The translations under genes and the position numbers were made by a program. This document shows, piece after piece, positions 1 to 9,953 of a stretch of DNA of 64,000 nt; position 1 is the stretch's first letter; the number at the start of each line of letters is the position of its first letter. The stretch comes from Melioribacter sp. Lineage in GTDB: Bacteria > Bacteroidota > Ignavibacteria > Ignavibacteriales > Melioribacteraceae. The notes under the pieces are model-generated. The model was not told the origin of the DNA, did not search any database, and worked only from the letters and a program-made list of their open reading frames with translations. The stretch spans positions 1-64,000 of the forward strand of contig JAHEZQ010000019.1 in NCBI GenBank assembly GCA_023250955.1, written 5' to 3'.

Positions 1-2736
1 TTTTTGTTTTTTTGCTCCGTGCATTATTTAAGCGGTCAAGAAAAACAATTTAAAGTTGACTTGAAGCTGAACGGATTCGGTGCGTTCTATACGAAAATTA
101 ATTCCGGTGCAGAATATGAAAAATATGCCCGCACTGGAGATTATCCTGATATAGTTGTTGATCTCGGAAACAGCGATTCAAAATTTATTTTTTGGACTGG
201 CTCAAGTTACTTGCCGTTTCTTGATTCAAAAAACGGACGATGGTTTGTTGATGAGTTAATCAAACGTAAGGGTGATGGCGATGAGAAAATGCCTGATAGA
301 ACAAACGCATATTCGGTCGTGAAGATTATTGAGTCATCGAAAGATCAAGTTGTAATTCATTGGAGATATACAACTCAGTTTACAAAATCTAATCCGCAGC
401 TTGGCATAACCCCATATACATTTGTTGACGAATATTTTTATATCAAACCGGATGGTACAGTAAGAAGAACAATTAAGAAGGGTACAAATAAAACTGATGA
501 TTGGACTGATCCTAAAAATATTGTAGCTCAAACTTTCAAACTTACTTCAACAGGAATTGCAGATAAAAATCTAGTTCCGACAGGTAAATCCGAAATCCTT
601 CATGTAGTTCAAGGTTCGAATGTAGTCCCTAATTATATCGTCAAACCTGCTGCATGGTGGAAATTTGATGAAGCACAAGGGGAAGAAGTAACAGAGTCTA
701 TCGGTAATAATAGTTCAGTTGTTGAAGGTAATAAAAGTTTATGGAGAAAAGGTATTTCCGGTACTGCGTTACAGTTTGACGGATACTTTTCAAAAATTGA
801 GATCCCTGCAGAAGTAACTCCAAAAATATCGAATCATTTTACTCTTGAAGCATGGATTGTAATCGGGGCATATCCCTGGAGTTATGTCCCGATTATTCAA
901 CAATGCGATGATGTTCCGGAAGAAGTGCAGTCATTTGTTGGAGAAAAAGCTTTATTGGAAGGGGAGGTAAAAAATTCCGAAGACAAGAAAGATTTTAGAG
1001 TTGAATTAAAAAAAGAAGATGATAAAGGATTTTTCTTAGGTGTTGATGGACATGGGTTTCCATCATTTAAAATTAGAGTTGGTAACAAATGGGAAGAGCT
1101 TACTTCCGGAATCCATCTTGAAAGAAGAAAATGGTATCAACTTGTTGCAACGTACAGTCAAGAAACGGGAGAAATGAATATTTATATTGATGGACAAATT
1201 GCCGGTATTAAAAAGGTTGCCCAAGCCAGCATAGAACTTTCCACGAAAAATATTTTGATTGGAAAAGGGAAAGAACGACGGCCGGTTGATCCTGTAAGAA
1301 AAAATACTTTCCCGGATTCATATTCGTTCGATGGATTGTTGGATGAAATAAAAATTTATGATGTTACTTTGACCGCAGCGCAAGTTGAACAGACCTTCAA
1401 ACTTTACAATTCTATTCCGGCAAAACTTTCAAATGTAAATATGGATAAAAGAGCTTTACCTGATGTAAGACAGCTGCGTTCTTTTGGCGGATATTATACA
1501 AAGCTAAAATTTTATGATATCTGGGATAACCTTTGGCGCTTCAGTGATCATCCCGATGTGGTTGTAGAATTTGATAAGCTGCCTACAAAATTTATTTTTT
1601 GGCGAGGTGTTAGTTACATCCCGATGATTGTTAATGAAAAGAACCAATGGTACAGCAATGAGTTTAATGAAACATGGAATAAATCCGGAGGACAGGGATG
1701 TCAGGAACCGATGTCCGACAAAGAAAATTATAATAATCATGCAAAGATAATTGAGAATACTCCCGCCCGAGTAGTTGTGCAATGGAGATTTCCTCTAATG
1801 GATGTAAATCATGTTATGGCAAATTACAATGATGCAACTGGCTGGGCTGACTGGAGCGATTGGTATTACTACATTTATCCAGATGGTTTGGCAGTAAAGA
1901 AAATGCACTTGTGGACAGATGGCGAAAGAAATCATGAGTGGCAAGAATCGATGGTGATTATGGGACCCGATCAGCATCCTGAACAAATTGTTAATACCAA
2001 AGACGCGCTCACGATGCTGAACATGAAAGGTGAATCGCAAACTTATGATTGGGTAACAGGTCCACCTAAAAATGTGAAGATACCCAAAGAAAAAAATATT
2101 CAGTACGTAAATTATACTGGCGAGTATAAACCGGTTACAATCGGTGAATTTGTAAAGTCAAATGTTTACAACGGCGAGATTACTCCTTATGCTGTTTTCC
2201 CAACATGGAATCATTGGCCGGTTTCTCAAATGCCGTCTGATGGAAGATATGCAAGCTTCACGGATAGAAGCGCTCATTCTTCACTTACTCATGTTATGAT
2301 GCCTGTTTACAAAGAAGCACTCACAGGAGATAAACCTTTCTATGAAAAATTACTCATGGAAGGAATGTTAAATAAAAAACCGGAAGAATTGATCCCGGTT
2401 GCAAAATCATGGTTAAGCGCCCCGCAATTGACAAATGCAAAAGGATGTTCGGGTGAGTTTGATAAAAGCCAGAGAGCATATGTAATCAATTTAAAGACTC
2501 CACCTGTATCATTCAGAATCGATTGTAGCGCCGACCATCCGATGATCAATGCATGTTTCGTAATTAAAAATTGGGGAAAGAGTACAGTTGCAATAATCTT
2601 GATTGACGGTAAAAAAATTGGGGATGATTCATCTATCAAACAAGGTGTAATCAGAGATACCGATGGATCTTATACAAAAATTATTTGGGTGGAAAAAGAA
2701 TCTGTTAAGCCTTTGGATTTTAAAATAACAATGTAA
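1..2736 (+). CDS. LamG-domain secreted protein, family member 1 (5' end truncated by the window); unnamed domain X duplicated around LamG
   Basis: ORF open from the window edge. LamG-like segment (FTLEAWIVIGAYPW...GLLDEIKIYD). C-terminal block FGGYYTKLKFYDIWDNLWRF...FIFWRGVSYIPMIV...PMSDK...IIENTPARVVVQWRF is partly repeated at the N-terminus (FGAFYTKINSG...FIFWTGSSYLPFL). Confidence 0.75.
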   Translation, partial: FLFFCSVHYLSGQEKQFKVDLKLNGFGAFYTKINSGAEYEKYARTGDYPDIVVDLGNSDSKFIFWTGSSYLPFLDSKNGRWFVDELIKRKGDGDEKMPDRTNAYSVVKIIESSKDQVVIHWRYTTQFTKSNPQLGITPYTFVDEYFYIKPDGTVRRTIKKGTNKTDDWTDPKNIVAQTFKLTSTGIADKNLVPTGKSEILHVVQGSNVVPNYIVKPAAWWKFDEAQGEEVTESIGNNSSVVEGNKSLWRKGISGTALQFDGYFSKIEIPAEVTPKISNHFTLEAWIVIGAYPWSYVPIIQQCDDVPEEVQSFVGEKALLEGEVKNSEDKKDFRVELKKEDDKGFFLGVDGHGFPSFKIRVGNKWEELTSGIHLERRKWYQLVATYSQETGEMNIYIDGQIAGIKKVAQASIELSTKNILIGKGKERRPVDPVRKNTFPDSYSFDGLLDEIKIYDVTLTAAQVEQTFKLYNSIPAKLSNVNMDKRALPDVRQLRSFGGYYTKLKFYDIWDNLWRFSDHPDVVVEFDKLPTKFIFWRGVSYIPMIVNEKNQWYSNEFNETWNKSGGQGCQEPMSDKENYNNHAKIIENTPARVVVQWRFPLMDVNHVMANYNDATGWADWSDWYYYIYPDGLAVKKMHLWTDGERNHEWQESMVIMGPDQHPEQIVNTKDALTMLNMKGESQTYDWVTGPPKNVKIPKEKNIQYVNYTGEYKPVTIGEFVKSNVYNGEITPYAVFPTWNHWPVSQMPSDGRYASFTDRSAHSSLTHVMMPVYKEALTGDKPFYEKLLMEGMLNKKPEELIPVAKSWLSAPQLTNAKGCSGEFDKSQRAYVINLKTPPVSFRIDCSADHPMINACFVIKNWGKSTVAIILIDGKKIGDDSSIKQGVIRDTDGSYTKIIWVEKESVKPLDFKITM

Positions 2737-2781
2737 TAATCGGTTGAACATTATTATGAATGAAAATTTCAAACATCTATA

Positions 2782-5388
2782 TTGAATTTTGGAGCGAAAA
2801 TGAAAAACGTAATTAAAATTTTATTCTTTTTAACCACAATATTTTTTATGTCGGTTAATATTCAAGCCGAAGGAAATAAATTTTATGCATACTATACAAA
2901 AGTTCAGCATTCGGCAACTGACTACATGGGAAAATACGCCGACCTAATTGTTGTACTGGAAGATGGAAAACAATTGGAGTTTACCCGCAAGACAGGTTAC
3001 CAACCATTGTGGAAAACTTCAAGCGGCACTTTTTTGATTGATGATCTTTTCCCAGGCAGAGATCAAGATTTCGAATTCAACTACAATTATGTTCGATTGA
3101 TTAAAAACGATCCCGATAAAATTATCGTTCAATGGCGGTATATCCCAGATATTCAAACACTCAACAAAGCTAATAAAGAATTAGATCCCATGATTGTCAA
3201 TGGATTCACTGGTGTAGTGGATGAATTATTCATTATTTATCCCGACGGCAAAATTGAAAGGGAAGTTAAAGAAGCCAAAAACTCTCGCATTGACGATTGG
3301 TTAAATCCAAAAAGTACAACTCATCAGACAATTAAATTATTGGATTCGGGAATCGATCATGGTATGGTTACGTGGGGAAATCCCGGACCATTTTTCCCGA
3401 GAGCGGCAGTAGAAGGTAATCCAATTAAAAAAAATACGGATGTAGTTAAACCGATTCGTAAATGGTCGTTCGACGAAGGTATTGCAAAGCATAAAGATTA
3501 CGTGTTTGATGAAGTGACCAAAACGAGATCGCTTGTTGAAGGTTTAATGACAACTTATAAAAAAGGAGTTTCGGGAACGTCTCTTGCCTTTGACGGATAT
3601 TATACTGGTGTCGAACTTCAGAAGAGTTTTCCGGAATTTAAAAATGAATTTTCTCTTGAAGCTTGGATAGCGCTTGATGTTCTACCGTACAACATTGCGC
3701 CGATCATTCACCAATCAAAAGAATTCGGAAAGGAAGGATACTATTTTGGAATCGATCCGTACGGATATCCATTCATAACTGTTAATGGAATAACCGCAAA
3801 GTCCATCAAGAAAATTTCTTTGTACAAATGGACACACGTCATGGCAACCGCTGGTGCCGATGAGGTAAACTTATATATAGATAAAGAAAAAGTTGCTTCC
3901 GCTCAAATCAATAATCTCACAATTCCTGCACTACCCGTTTATATCGGGTTGAATAATGAAAAAGAAAGATGCACAGATTTTGTGAGAACCAACGATCAAA
4001 ATTTGTTATTTGTTTATGGAATTCAAGGTTTGTTGGATGAAGTAAAAATTTATGATAAGAAATTATCAGCCGAGCAAATTGCAGAATCTTATAAAGCTCT
4101 CTTACCTGCCGACCGAACTTCTGATCTTGCAAAGGGAGTTTTACCAGGAGAAAATGGAACAGTTCAGAGGTTCGGAGCTTTTTACAAGAAGCTTCAGTTT
4201 CATGAACTTTGGGATAACATGTGGCGCGTATCGGACTTTGCAGATATCGTTGTAAAGTTTGATAACCTTCCCACGAGCGTTCTTTATTGGCGCGGAACAA
4301 ACTACGCTCCAAATTGGGTGGTTGATAATAATCGCTGGATGGCGGATCAAAGTTCTGAGATTTCAACTAAACATGGTTGTTCCGAACACATGGCTGATAA
4401 GCAAGTTCGTTCTAGCTTTTCAACCATAATTGAAAACACTCCGGCGCGTGTTGTTATTCATTGGAGGTATCCTTGCGTTGATGTTAGTTACTTCTGTGCG
4501 AATAGAAGAAATTGGACCGATGAATATCATACAATTTATCCCGATGGTACTGCAATCAGAAAAGTTATTTGGGATAAAGGTTTTGACCTTCCGGGATTTC
4601 AAGATATTCAATTTCTCACAAATCCGGGTGAAGCCCCGCTCGACGTCGTTGATATTCAAGCAATGACGGTTGCAAATACTAAAGGCGAAGTTGAAAAATT
4701 ATTGTGGAAGAAACCTTATATCGTTCCTAAAATTACCATCAATGACGCTTGCATCGAGATGCTTAATTCAAAATCGAACTACAAAGTGTTCACCATTTTC
4801 CAGGGCGGAAAGATTACACCATGGGGCGAGAAAGAACAATCGAAATACATTGATGACCCCTTCGCCGGACCTTGGAATCATTGGCCTGTTCACTTAGTTC
4901 CGTCAGACGGTAGATTCGCGGTCGATGTTGATCGGGTTACTCACTTTGCTCTTGGCGCAAATGATAATGCACCGGAATTTGGAAGTATGGTGTTTTATGG
5001 TTTTACAAATCAACCGATTGAAACATTGATCCCGATTGCAAAAGCTTGGAGAAACCCCCCATCAATTATTGATTTTGAGGGTGGGAAAAACACAGGTTAT
5101 GATAAAGATCAAAAAGCATTTGTATTTCTTCTTGAATCCCAAAAACTCTCATTCAAAATAAATGCAACAAAAGATAGTCCGGTTGTAAATCCAGCATTTG
5201 TTATTCGAGATTGGAATAGTGATTCAAGTGCATTGATTAAAATTGACGGCGAGACTGTTCAAATAGGTTCAGATTGCAGAGAAGGATTAACCAGAGATAC
5301 TAATGGGAAGTTGATGAAAATAATCTGGATGAAAATGACTTCAGAAAAATCGCTCGCTTTGGAAATTATTAAGGAAACTAAAAATTAA
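2782..5388 (+). CDS. LamG-domain secreted protein, family member 2; tandem paralog of the preceding gene
   Basis: Signal peptide (MKNVIKILFFLTTIFFMSVNIQA). Same N-terminal X / LamG / C-terminal X layout (FGAFYKKLQFHELWDNMWRVSDFADIVVKFDNLPTSVLYWRGTNY...EHMADKQ...IIENTPARVVIHWRYP). Confidence 0.8.
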   Translation: MNFGAKMKNVIKILFFLTTIFFMSVNIQAEGNKFYAYYTKVQHSATDYMGKYADLIVVLEDGKQLEFTRKTGYQPLWKTSSGTFLIDDLFPGRDQDFEFNYNYVRLIKNDPDKIIVQWRYIPDIQTLNKANKELDPMIVNGFTGVVDELFIIYPDGKIEREVKEAKNSRIDDWLNPKSTTHQTIKLLDSGIDHGMVTWGNPGPFFPRAAVEGNPIKKNTDVVKPIRKWSFDEGIAKHKDYVFDEVTKTRSLVEGLMTTYKKGVSGTSLAFDGYYTGVELQKSFPEFKNEFSLEAWIALDVLPYNIAPIIHQSKEFGKEGYYFGIDPYGYPFITVNGITAKSIKKISLYKWTHVMATAGADEVNLYIDKEKVASAQINNLTIPALPVYIGLNNEKERCTDFVRTNDQNLLFVYGIQGLLDEVKIYDKKLSAEQIAESYKALLPADRTSDLAKGVLPGENGTVQRFGAFYKKLQFHELWDNMWRVSDFADIVVKFDNLPTSVLYWRGTNYAPNWVVDNNRWMADQSSEISTKHGCSEHMADKQVRSSFSTIIENTPARVVIHWRYPCVDVSYFCANRRNWTDEYHTIYPDGTAIRKVIWDKGFDLPGFQDIQFLTNPGEAPLDVVDIQAMTVANTKGEVEKLLWKKPYIVPKITINDACIEMLNSKSNYKVFTIFQGGKITPWGEKEQSKYIDDPFAGPWNHWPVHLVPSDGRFAVDVDRVTHFALGANDNAPEFGSMVFYGFTNQPIETLIPIAKAWRNPPSIIDFEGGKNTGYDKDQKAFVFLLESQKLSFKINATKDSPVVNPAFVIRDWNSDSSALIKIDGETVQIGSDCREGLTRDTNGKLMKIIWMKMTSEKSLALEIIKETKN

Positions 5389-5395
5389 TAATTTT

Positions 5396-6409
5396 ATGAA
5401 GAGAGTCGTTATTGTTGATAGAAGAAAATGCGAGATAGTTAATGTTCCAACTCCTCACGCCAAGGATGATTGGGCTGTTGTAAAAATTATAATTGCGCCA
5501 ATGTGCACTGAGTATAAGCAATATGAAAGCGGAATAGCTAAACTTCCACTTGGACATGAAGCTGCTGGAGAAGTTGTTGAGGTTGCACGAAAATCTAAGG
5601 TGAAAGTTGGAGATAGAGTAATTGTTATGCCGCAATATCCTTGCGGTGAATGCAGTCTATGTCTTTCGGGAGAATATATTCATTGCGAAAACAATATTGA
5701 CTTCGCAAAATTTACAGGTTACTCATACGGCAACGATACCTTTGCTCAATATATAATTAAACCATCCTGGCTATTACCGATCATACCCGATGATATTTCC
5801 TACGAAAATGCTTCAATGATATGTTGTGGTTTAGGACCGACTTTTGGTGCAATGGAAAGAATGCATGTTGATGATTTTAACACTGTCTTGATATCCGGCA
5901 TGGGCCCAGTTGGATTAGGAGGTGTAATTAATGCTGTTAATCGAAATGCCCGAGTGATTGCTGTTTCGAGAAACGAATTTCGATCAAAATTGGCTAAAGA
6001 AATTGGTGCCCAAGCAATCATTAATCCGGATAACACTGATGTTTTTGGAAAAATTTTAGAATTAACTGAAGGGAAAGGAGTTGATGTTTCAATCGATTGT
6101 TCTGGAGACGCAACAGTTCAGAGACTAATTATTAATGCAACAAGAAGGAATGGGAAAGTTGCTTTCTGCGGTGAATCAGGAGAGATAAACTTATTGGTAA
6201 GTATTGATCTTATTAGAAAAGGATTAACACTTTATGGTATATGGCACTACAATCTAAATGGTGTAACAAAATTGTTGGAGACAGTCAATTACTCAAAAGA
6301 GAAACTTGATAAAATGATAACCCACAAGTTTCTACTTGATGAAATAAGTAAAGCTTGGGAATTGCAGCTAACGCGGCAATGTGGGAAAGTAATTTTATAT
6401 CCATGGTGA
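5396..6409 (+). CDS. Zinc-binding alcohol dehydrogenase (MDR superfamily)
   Basis: GHEAAGEVVEV, CGECSLCLSGEYIHC structural-zinc motif, Rossmann segment GMGPVGLGG. Confidence 0.85.
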   Translation: MKRVVIVDRRKCEIVNVPTPHAKDDWAVVKIIIAPMCTEYKQYESGIAKLPLGHEAAGEVVEVARKSKVKVGDRVIVMPQYPCGECSLCLSGEYIHCENNIDFAKFTGYSYGNDTFAQYIIKPSWLLPIIPDDISYENASMICCGLGPTFGAMERMHVDDFNTVLISGMGPVGLGGVINAVNRNARVIAVSRNEFRSKLAKEIGAQAIINPDNTDVFGKILELTEGKGVDVSIDCSGDATVQRLIINATRRNGKVAFCGESGEINLLVSIDLIRKGLTLYGIWHYNLNGVTKLLETVNYSKEKLDKMITHKFLLDEISKAWELQLTRQCGKVILYPW

Positions 6410-6450
6410 ATAAATATCTTAAAACTCTAAATGATCAAATTTATTATTGT

Positions 6451-6518
6451 CCGCACATGTGCTTGTAAAAAAGAAAAGAAAGGGACTACTCCTTATGGGG
6501 CATGTGTGCGGATTTTTT
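6451..6518 (+). terminator. Imperfect 12-bp inverted repeat with long loop followed by a T-run, between the dehydrogenase and fucosidase genes
   Basis: CCGCACATGTGC (6451-6462) pairs with GCATGTGTGCGG (6500-6511), with two G-T wobbles; then ATTTTTT. Confidence 0.5.
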
Positions 6519-6532
6519 AAGTGAAGGAAACT

Positions 6533-8029
6533 ATGTCTAAAAACCACATTAGATTTATTTTCGGAGTATTAATTTTTGCAATGATATTCTGTACTCCAGA
6601 AAAAGAGAAGGCTCAATTAAAATACGAGTCTACGTGGACGTCTTTATCAAAGCATCAGACACCTCAGTGGTATAAGGATGCAAAATTTGGAATCTATACA
6701 CACTGGGGTATTTACTCTGTTCCTGCAAAGGGACCAAACGGTTCATGGTACGAACATTTTATGTACATCTCTGGATCGGAACAAAATAAATATCACATTG
6801 AAAATTACGGTCCCCCGGAAAAGTTTGGCTATAAAGATTTTATTCCGATGTTCAAAGCAGAAAAATTTAATGCAGATGAATGGGCTGATCTGTTTCAAAA
6901 ATCCGGGGCACAATTTGCTGGACCTGTTGCAATACATCATGATGGTTTTGCAATGTGGGATACAAAATATTCAGAATGGAACGCAGCAAAAATGGGTCCT
7001 CATAAAGATGTTGTTGGTGAACTTGAACGTGCAATCAAGAAAAGAGGGATGAAATTTTTAACTTCCTTTCATCATATTGAACATTGGTGGTTCGTCCCTA
7101 CATGGGATCAAAGATACGATACGAATAATCCGGCATATAAAGAATTTTATGGACCTATCCATGATAGTTTTAGGGATTCTCCAACCGATGAATATTTAAC
7201 TTCATGGAAAGATAAGGTTATCGAAGTTATTGATAATTACGATCCGGATATTATTTGGTTTGATACAGGACTCGGATCAGTAAGAGAAGATTATAGAAAG
7301 CAAATGATAGCATACTTCTATAACAAAGCTTTGGAACGTAATAAAGAAGTGGTCCTAAATTATAAAGGGAATGATATTTCCCCCGGAATTGGAGTAGTCG
7401 ATTTAGAGCTTGCCCAAATGCGCAAAATGACTTATTACAATTGGATTACAGATACTTCTGTTGACGATCAGGGAGCTTGGGGATACGTCAAAGAAGCAAA
7501 TTATAAATCAGTCAACAATCTTGTTGATAACTTGATAGATCGAGTCAGTAAGAATGGGTACTTGCTCTTAAATGTTGGTCCGAAGGCTGACGGCTCGATA
7601 CCTGAGGAAGTAAAAGAGCAACTCCTTGGCATTGGTAATTGGTTGAAAATTAATGGTGAAGCAATTTACAGTACAATTCCATGGACTATTGCGGAAGAGG
7701 GACCTACTAAACTTAAGTCAGATGCATCATTTAATAATGAAGAAAAATTCGAATACACTTCGCAAGATATAAGATTTACGACAAAGGATAATATTCTCTA
7801 TGCGATTTGTCTTGATTGGCCAGGTGAAAAAATCATAATTAAATCTTTATCAACTTTTGTGCATGAAGATTTCGTTGGAATATATAAAGAGGAGATAAAA
7901 TCGGTTTCAATGCTTGGTGACGGGAAAGAACTTGAATGGGTCATGGACAAAGAGGGTATGATAATCAAATTGCCTCTTGAAAAACCATGTAATTATGCAT
8001 TTGTTTTTAAGATTGTTCTAAGTAGATAA
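6533..8029 (+). CDS. Alpha-L-fucosidase, GH29
   Basis: WYKDAKFGIYTHWGIYSVPA, HHDGFAMWDTKYSEWNA, DPDIIWFDTG, NGYLLLNVGPKADGSIP. The ORF opens at GTG 6521; ATG 6533 with upstream GAAGGA is the likelier start. Confidence 0.9.
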   Translation: MSKNHIRFIFGVLIFAMIFCTPEKEKAQLKYESTWTSLSKHQTPQWYKDAKFGIYTHWGIYSVPAKGPNGSWYEHFMYISGSEQNKYHIENYGPPEKFGYKDFIPMFKAEKFNADEWADLFQKSGAQFAGPVAIHHDGFAMWDTKYSEWNAAKMGPHKDVVGELERAIKKRGMKFLTSFHHIEHWWFVPTWDQRYDTNNPAYKEFYGPIHDSFRDSPTDEYLTSWKDKVIEVIDNYDPDIIWFDTGLGSVREDYRKQMIAYFYNKALERNKEVVLNYKGNDISPGIGVVDLELAQMRKMTYYNWITDTSVDDQGAWGYVKEANYKSVNNLVDNLIDRVSKNGYLLLNVGPKADGSIPEEVKEQLLGIGNWLKINGEAIYSTIPWTIAEEGPTKLKSDASFNNEEKFEYTSQDIRFTTKDNILYAICLDWPGEKIIIKSLSTFVHEDFVGIYKEEIKSVSMLGDGKELEWVMDKEGMIIKLPLEKPCNYAFVFKIVLSR

Positions 8030-8107
8030 ACGCTTAAAGGTGAGAACTATAATAAAAAATAATATGATGATCTAGAAAATAATTCAACTGTTAGAAGGAG
8101 TATACAA

Positions 8108-9187
8108 ATGCAAATGGGAAAAAAAGTATTCGGAAAATTAAAAGATGGAACCCAGATTGATCTTTATATAATAAGACATGATGACGGGTCAGAAATTCAA
8201 ATTATGAATTACGGAGCTGCAGTAGTATCGTTAAAAGTTCCGGATATACATGGTAATATTGAGGAGATTGTTCTCGGATTTGATCAACTAAAAGATTACG
8301 AAAATATAAGAAATTTCTATGGGGCAATTGTAGGCAGATCCGGTAATCGATTGGCTAAAGGGAAATTTTCATTGAACGGAATTCAATATAACTTGGCTGT
8401 AAATGATGGGGAAAATCATTTACATGGTGGCATCAAGGGATTTGATAGAGTTGTCTGGGATGCAAAGGAAATCAATGATGAGAAAAATCCTGGAATAAAA
8501 TTAGATTATTTGAGTAAGGACGGCGAAGAAGGTTACCCCGGCAATTTATTTGTGAATGTAACTTATACTTTTTCATCAGATCATCAATTGATAATTGATT
8601 ATAGTATGAAAAGTGACCGAGCTACAATAAAAAATATTACGAATCACTCATATTTTAATCTTTCAGGCAACATAAAAGAAAATATTTTAAACCATAGCTT
8701 GATTTTTAATGCAGACAAATTTTTACCTTCTTTAGAAGGATTAATCCCAACCGGTGAATTTAGAAATGTAAAAGATACTCCGATGGATTTTACTATACCT
8801 CACAAGATTGGCGAAAGAATAAATGTTGCCGATGAACAACTTAAAATAGGTGTCGGTTATGACCATACTTGGGTATTAAAAAAGGATAGTTGTTCACTAT
8901 CTTTTGCAGGCTCAGTACATGAACAAAATAGCGGAAGATTAATGGAAATATTTACGACTGAACCAGGTATTGGATTTTATTCTGGAAATTTTTTAGATGG
9001 AAGCCACGCAGGTCATAACAGTATTCTCTATAAATATCGTGATGGGATGTGCTTGCAAACTCAGCATTTTCCTGATGCTCCGAATCAATCTAGTTTCCAA
9101 ACTACTGTACTAAATCCGGGAGAAAATTATATTTCAAAAACGATTTATAAATTCTCGGTTAGTAAAATGCATGAAAGTAAGATTTGA
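8108..9187 (+). CDS. galM: Aldose 1-epimerase (galactose mutarotase)
   Basis: NYGAAVVSLKVPD, IVGRSGNRLAKGKF, NDGENHLHGGIKGFDRVVWDA, NHSYFNLSG, TTEPGIGFYSGNFLDG. Confidence 0.9.
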   Translation: MQMGKKVFGKLKDGTQIDLYIIRHDDGSEIQIMNYGAAVVSLKVPDIHGNIEEIVLGFDQLKDYENIRNFYGAIVGRSGNRLAKGKFSLNGIQYNLAVNDGENHLHGGIKGFDRVVWDAKEINDEKNPGIKLDYLSKDGEEGYPGNLFVNVTYTFSSDHQLIIDYSMKSDRATIKNITNHSYFNLSGNIKENILNHSLIFNADKFLPSLEGLIPTGEFRNVKDTPMDFTIPHKIGERINVADEQLKIGVGYDHTWVLKKDSCSLSFAGSVHEQNSGRLMEIFTTEPGIGFYSGNFLDGSHAGHNSILYKYRDGMCLQTQHFPDAPNQSSFQTTVLNPGENYISKTIYKFSVSKMHESKI

Positions 9188-9333
9188 CCACTGTGTGATA
9201 AAGATCGTTCCAATTATATGCACTTATAATGTATGTAGGTTGGGGGTATTATAAAGGCATAAAAACAAGGAAAAATAAACTAATACTTGACAAATTCATC
9301 CAATATCAATAGGTTGCACTTACTTTCACAATA

Positions 9334-9349
9334 TTAGAAAGTTTACTAA
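9334..9349. promoter_or_regulatory. Candidate ROK-type operator (imperfect inverted repeat)
   Basis: TTAGAAAGTTTACTAA 23 nt upstream of the 9372 gene; shares TTAGAAA with the repeat at 12754-12770. Confidence 0.3.
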
Positions 9350-9371
9350 TAGATAATTAGGAGAAAAAACA

Positions 9372-9815
9372 ATGAAATCATCTAAAATTTTTATAATGAT
9401 GGTATTGATCTTTATCGTCTTTGGAATTATTTCATGTAAAAATTCTGTTGAAAAAAAGTCAAATGAAACAATCGAAAGGAAAGTAACAAAGAGAATTGGA
9501 CAAGTGATTGAAATAAAACCAGAAAAAATTGCTGAATATAAAGCATTACATGCAGATAGTAATTCTGGTGTTCGAGATTTATTAACTATAGCACATATGG
9601 AAAATTTTTCGATATTCATAAAGCAATTTGACAATGATAAATGGTACTTGTTTGCCTATTATGAATATACGGGTGATAATTTTGAAGATGATATGGCGAA
9701 ACTCTCTATTAAACAACGCAATATTGATTGGTTAAAAGTTTGTGATCCAATACAGATTCCTTTCAAGGGAGAAAAATCATGGTCTGTTATGGAAAAAGTT
9801 TATTATAACAAATAA
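9372..9815 (+). CDS. Putative lipoprotein of the L-rhamnose mutarotase family
   Basis: Lipobox-like IISCKN after a hydrophobic start; RIGQVIEIKPEKIAEYKALHA...IFIKQFDNDKWYLFAYYEYTG. Confidence 0.7.
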   Translation: MKSSKIFIMMVLIFIVFGIISCKNSVEKKSNETIERKVTKRIGQVIEIKPEKIAEYKALHADSNSGVRDLLTIAHMENFSIFIKQFDNDKWYLFAYYEYTGDNFEDDMAKLSIKQRNIDWLKVCDPIQIPFKGEKSWSVMEKVYYNK

Positions 9816-9953
9816 GATATTTTCATTGGATTGAGGAATTTATGAAGATTAATATTTTAGGTTTGATATAATTTATGCTGAATCAAGTTACGAAATCTCA
9901 ACATTAAAAAATATGAAAAATTAAATATCTAATTAAATTTACAAATTAAGCAT

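Noticed and set aside
3917-4897. Overlapping antisense and alternate-frame ORFs (e.g. 3917-4366 minus, 4052-4255 plus, 4670-4897 plus) inside the LamG gene
   Set aside because: Shadow ORFs of a strongly supported coding frame; no recognisable domains or start context.
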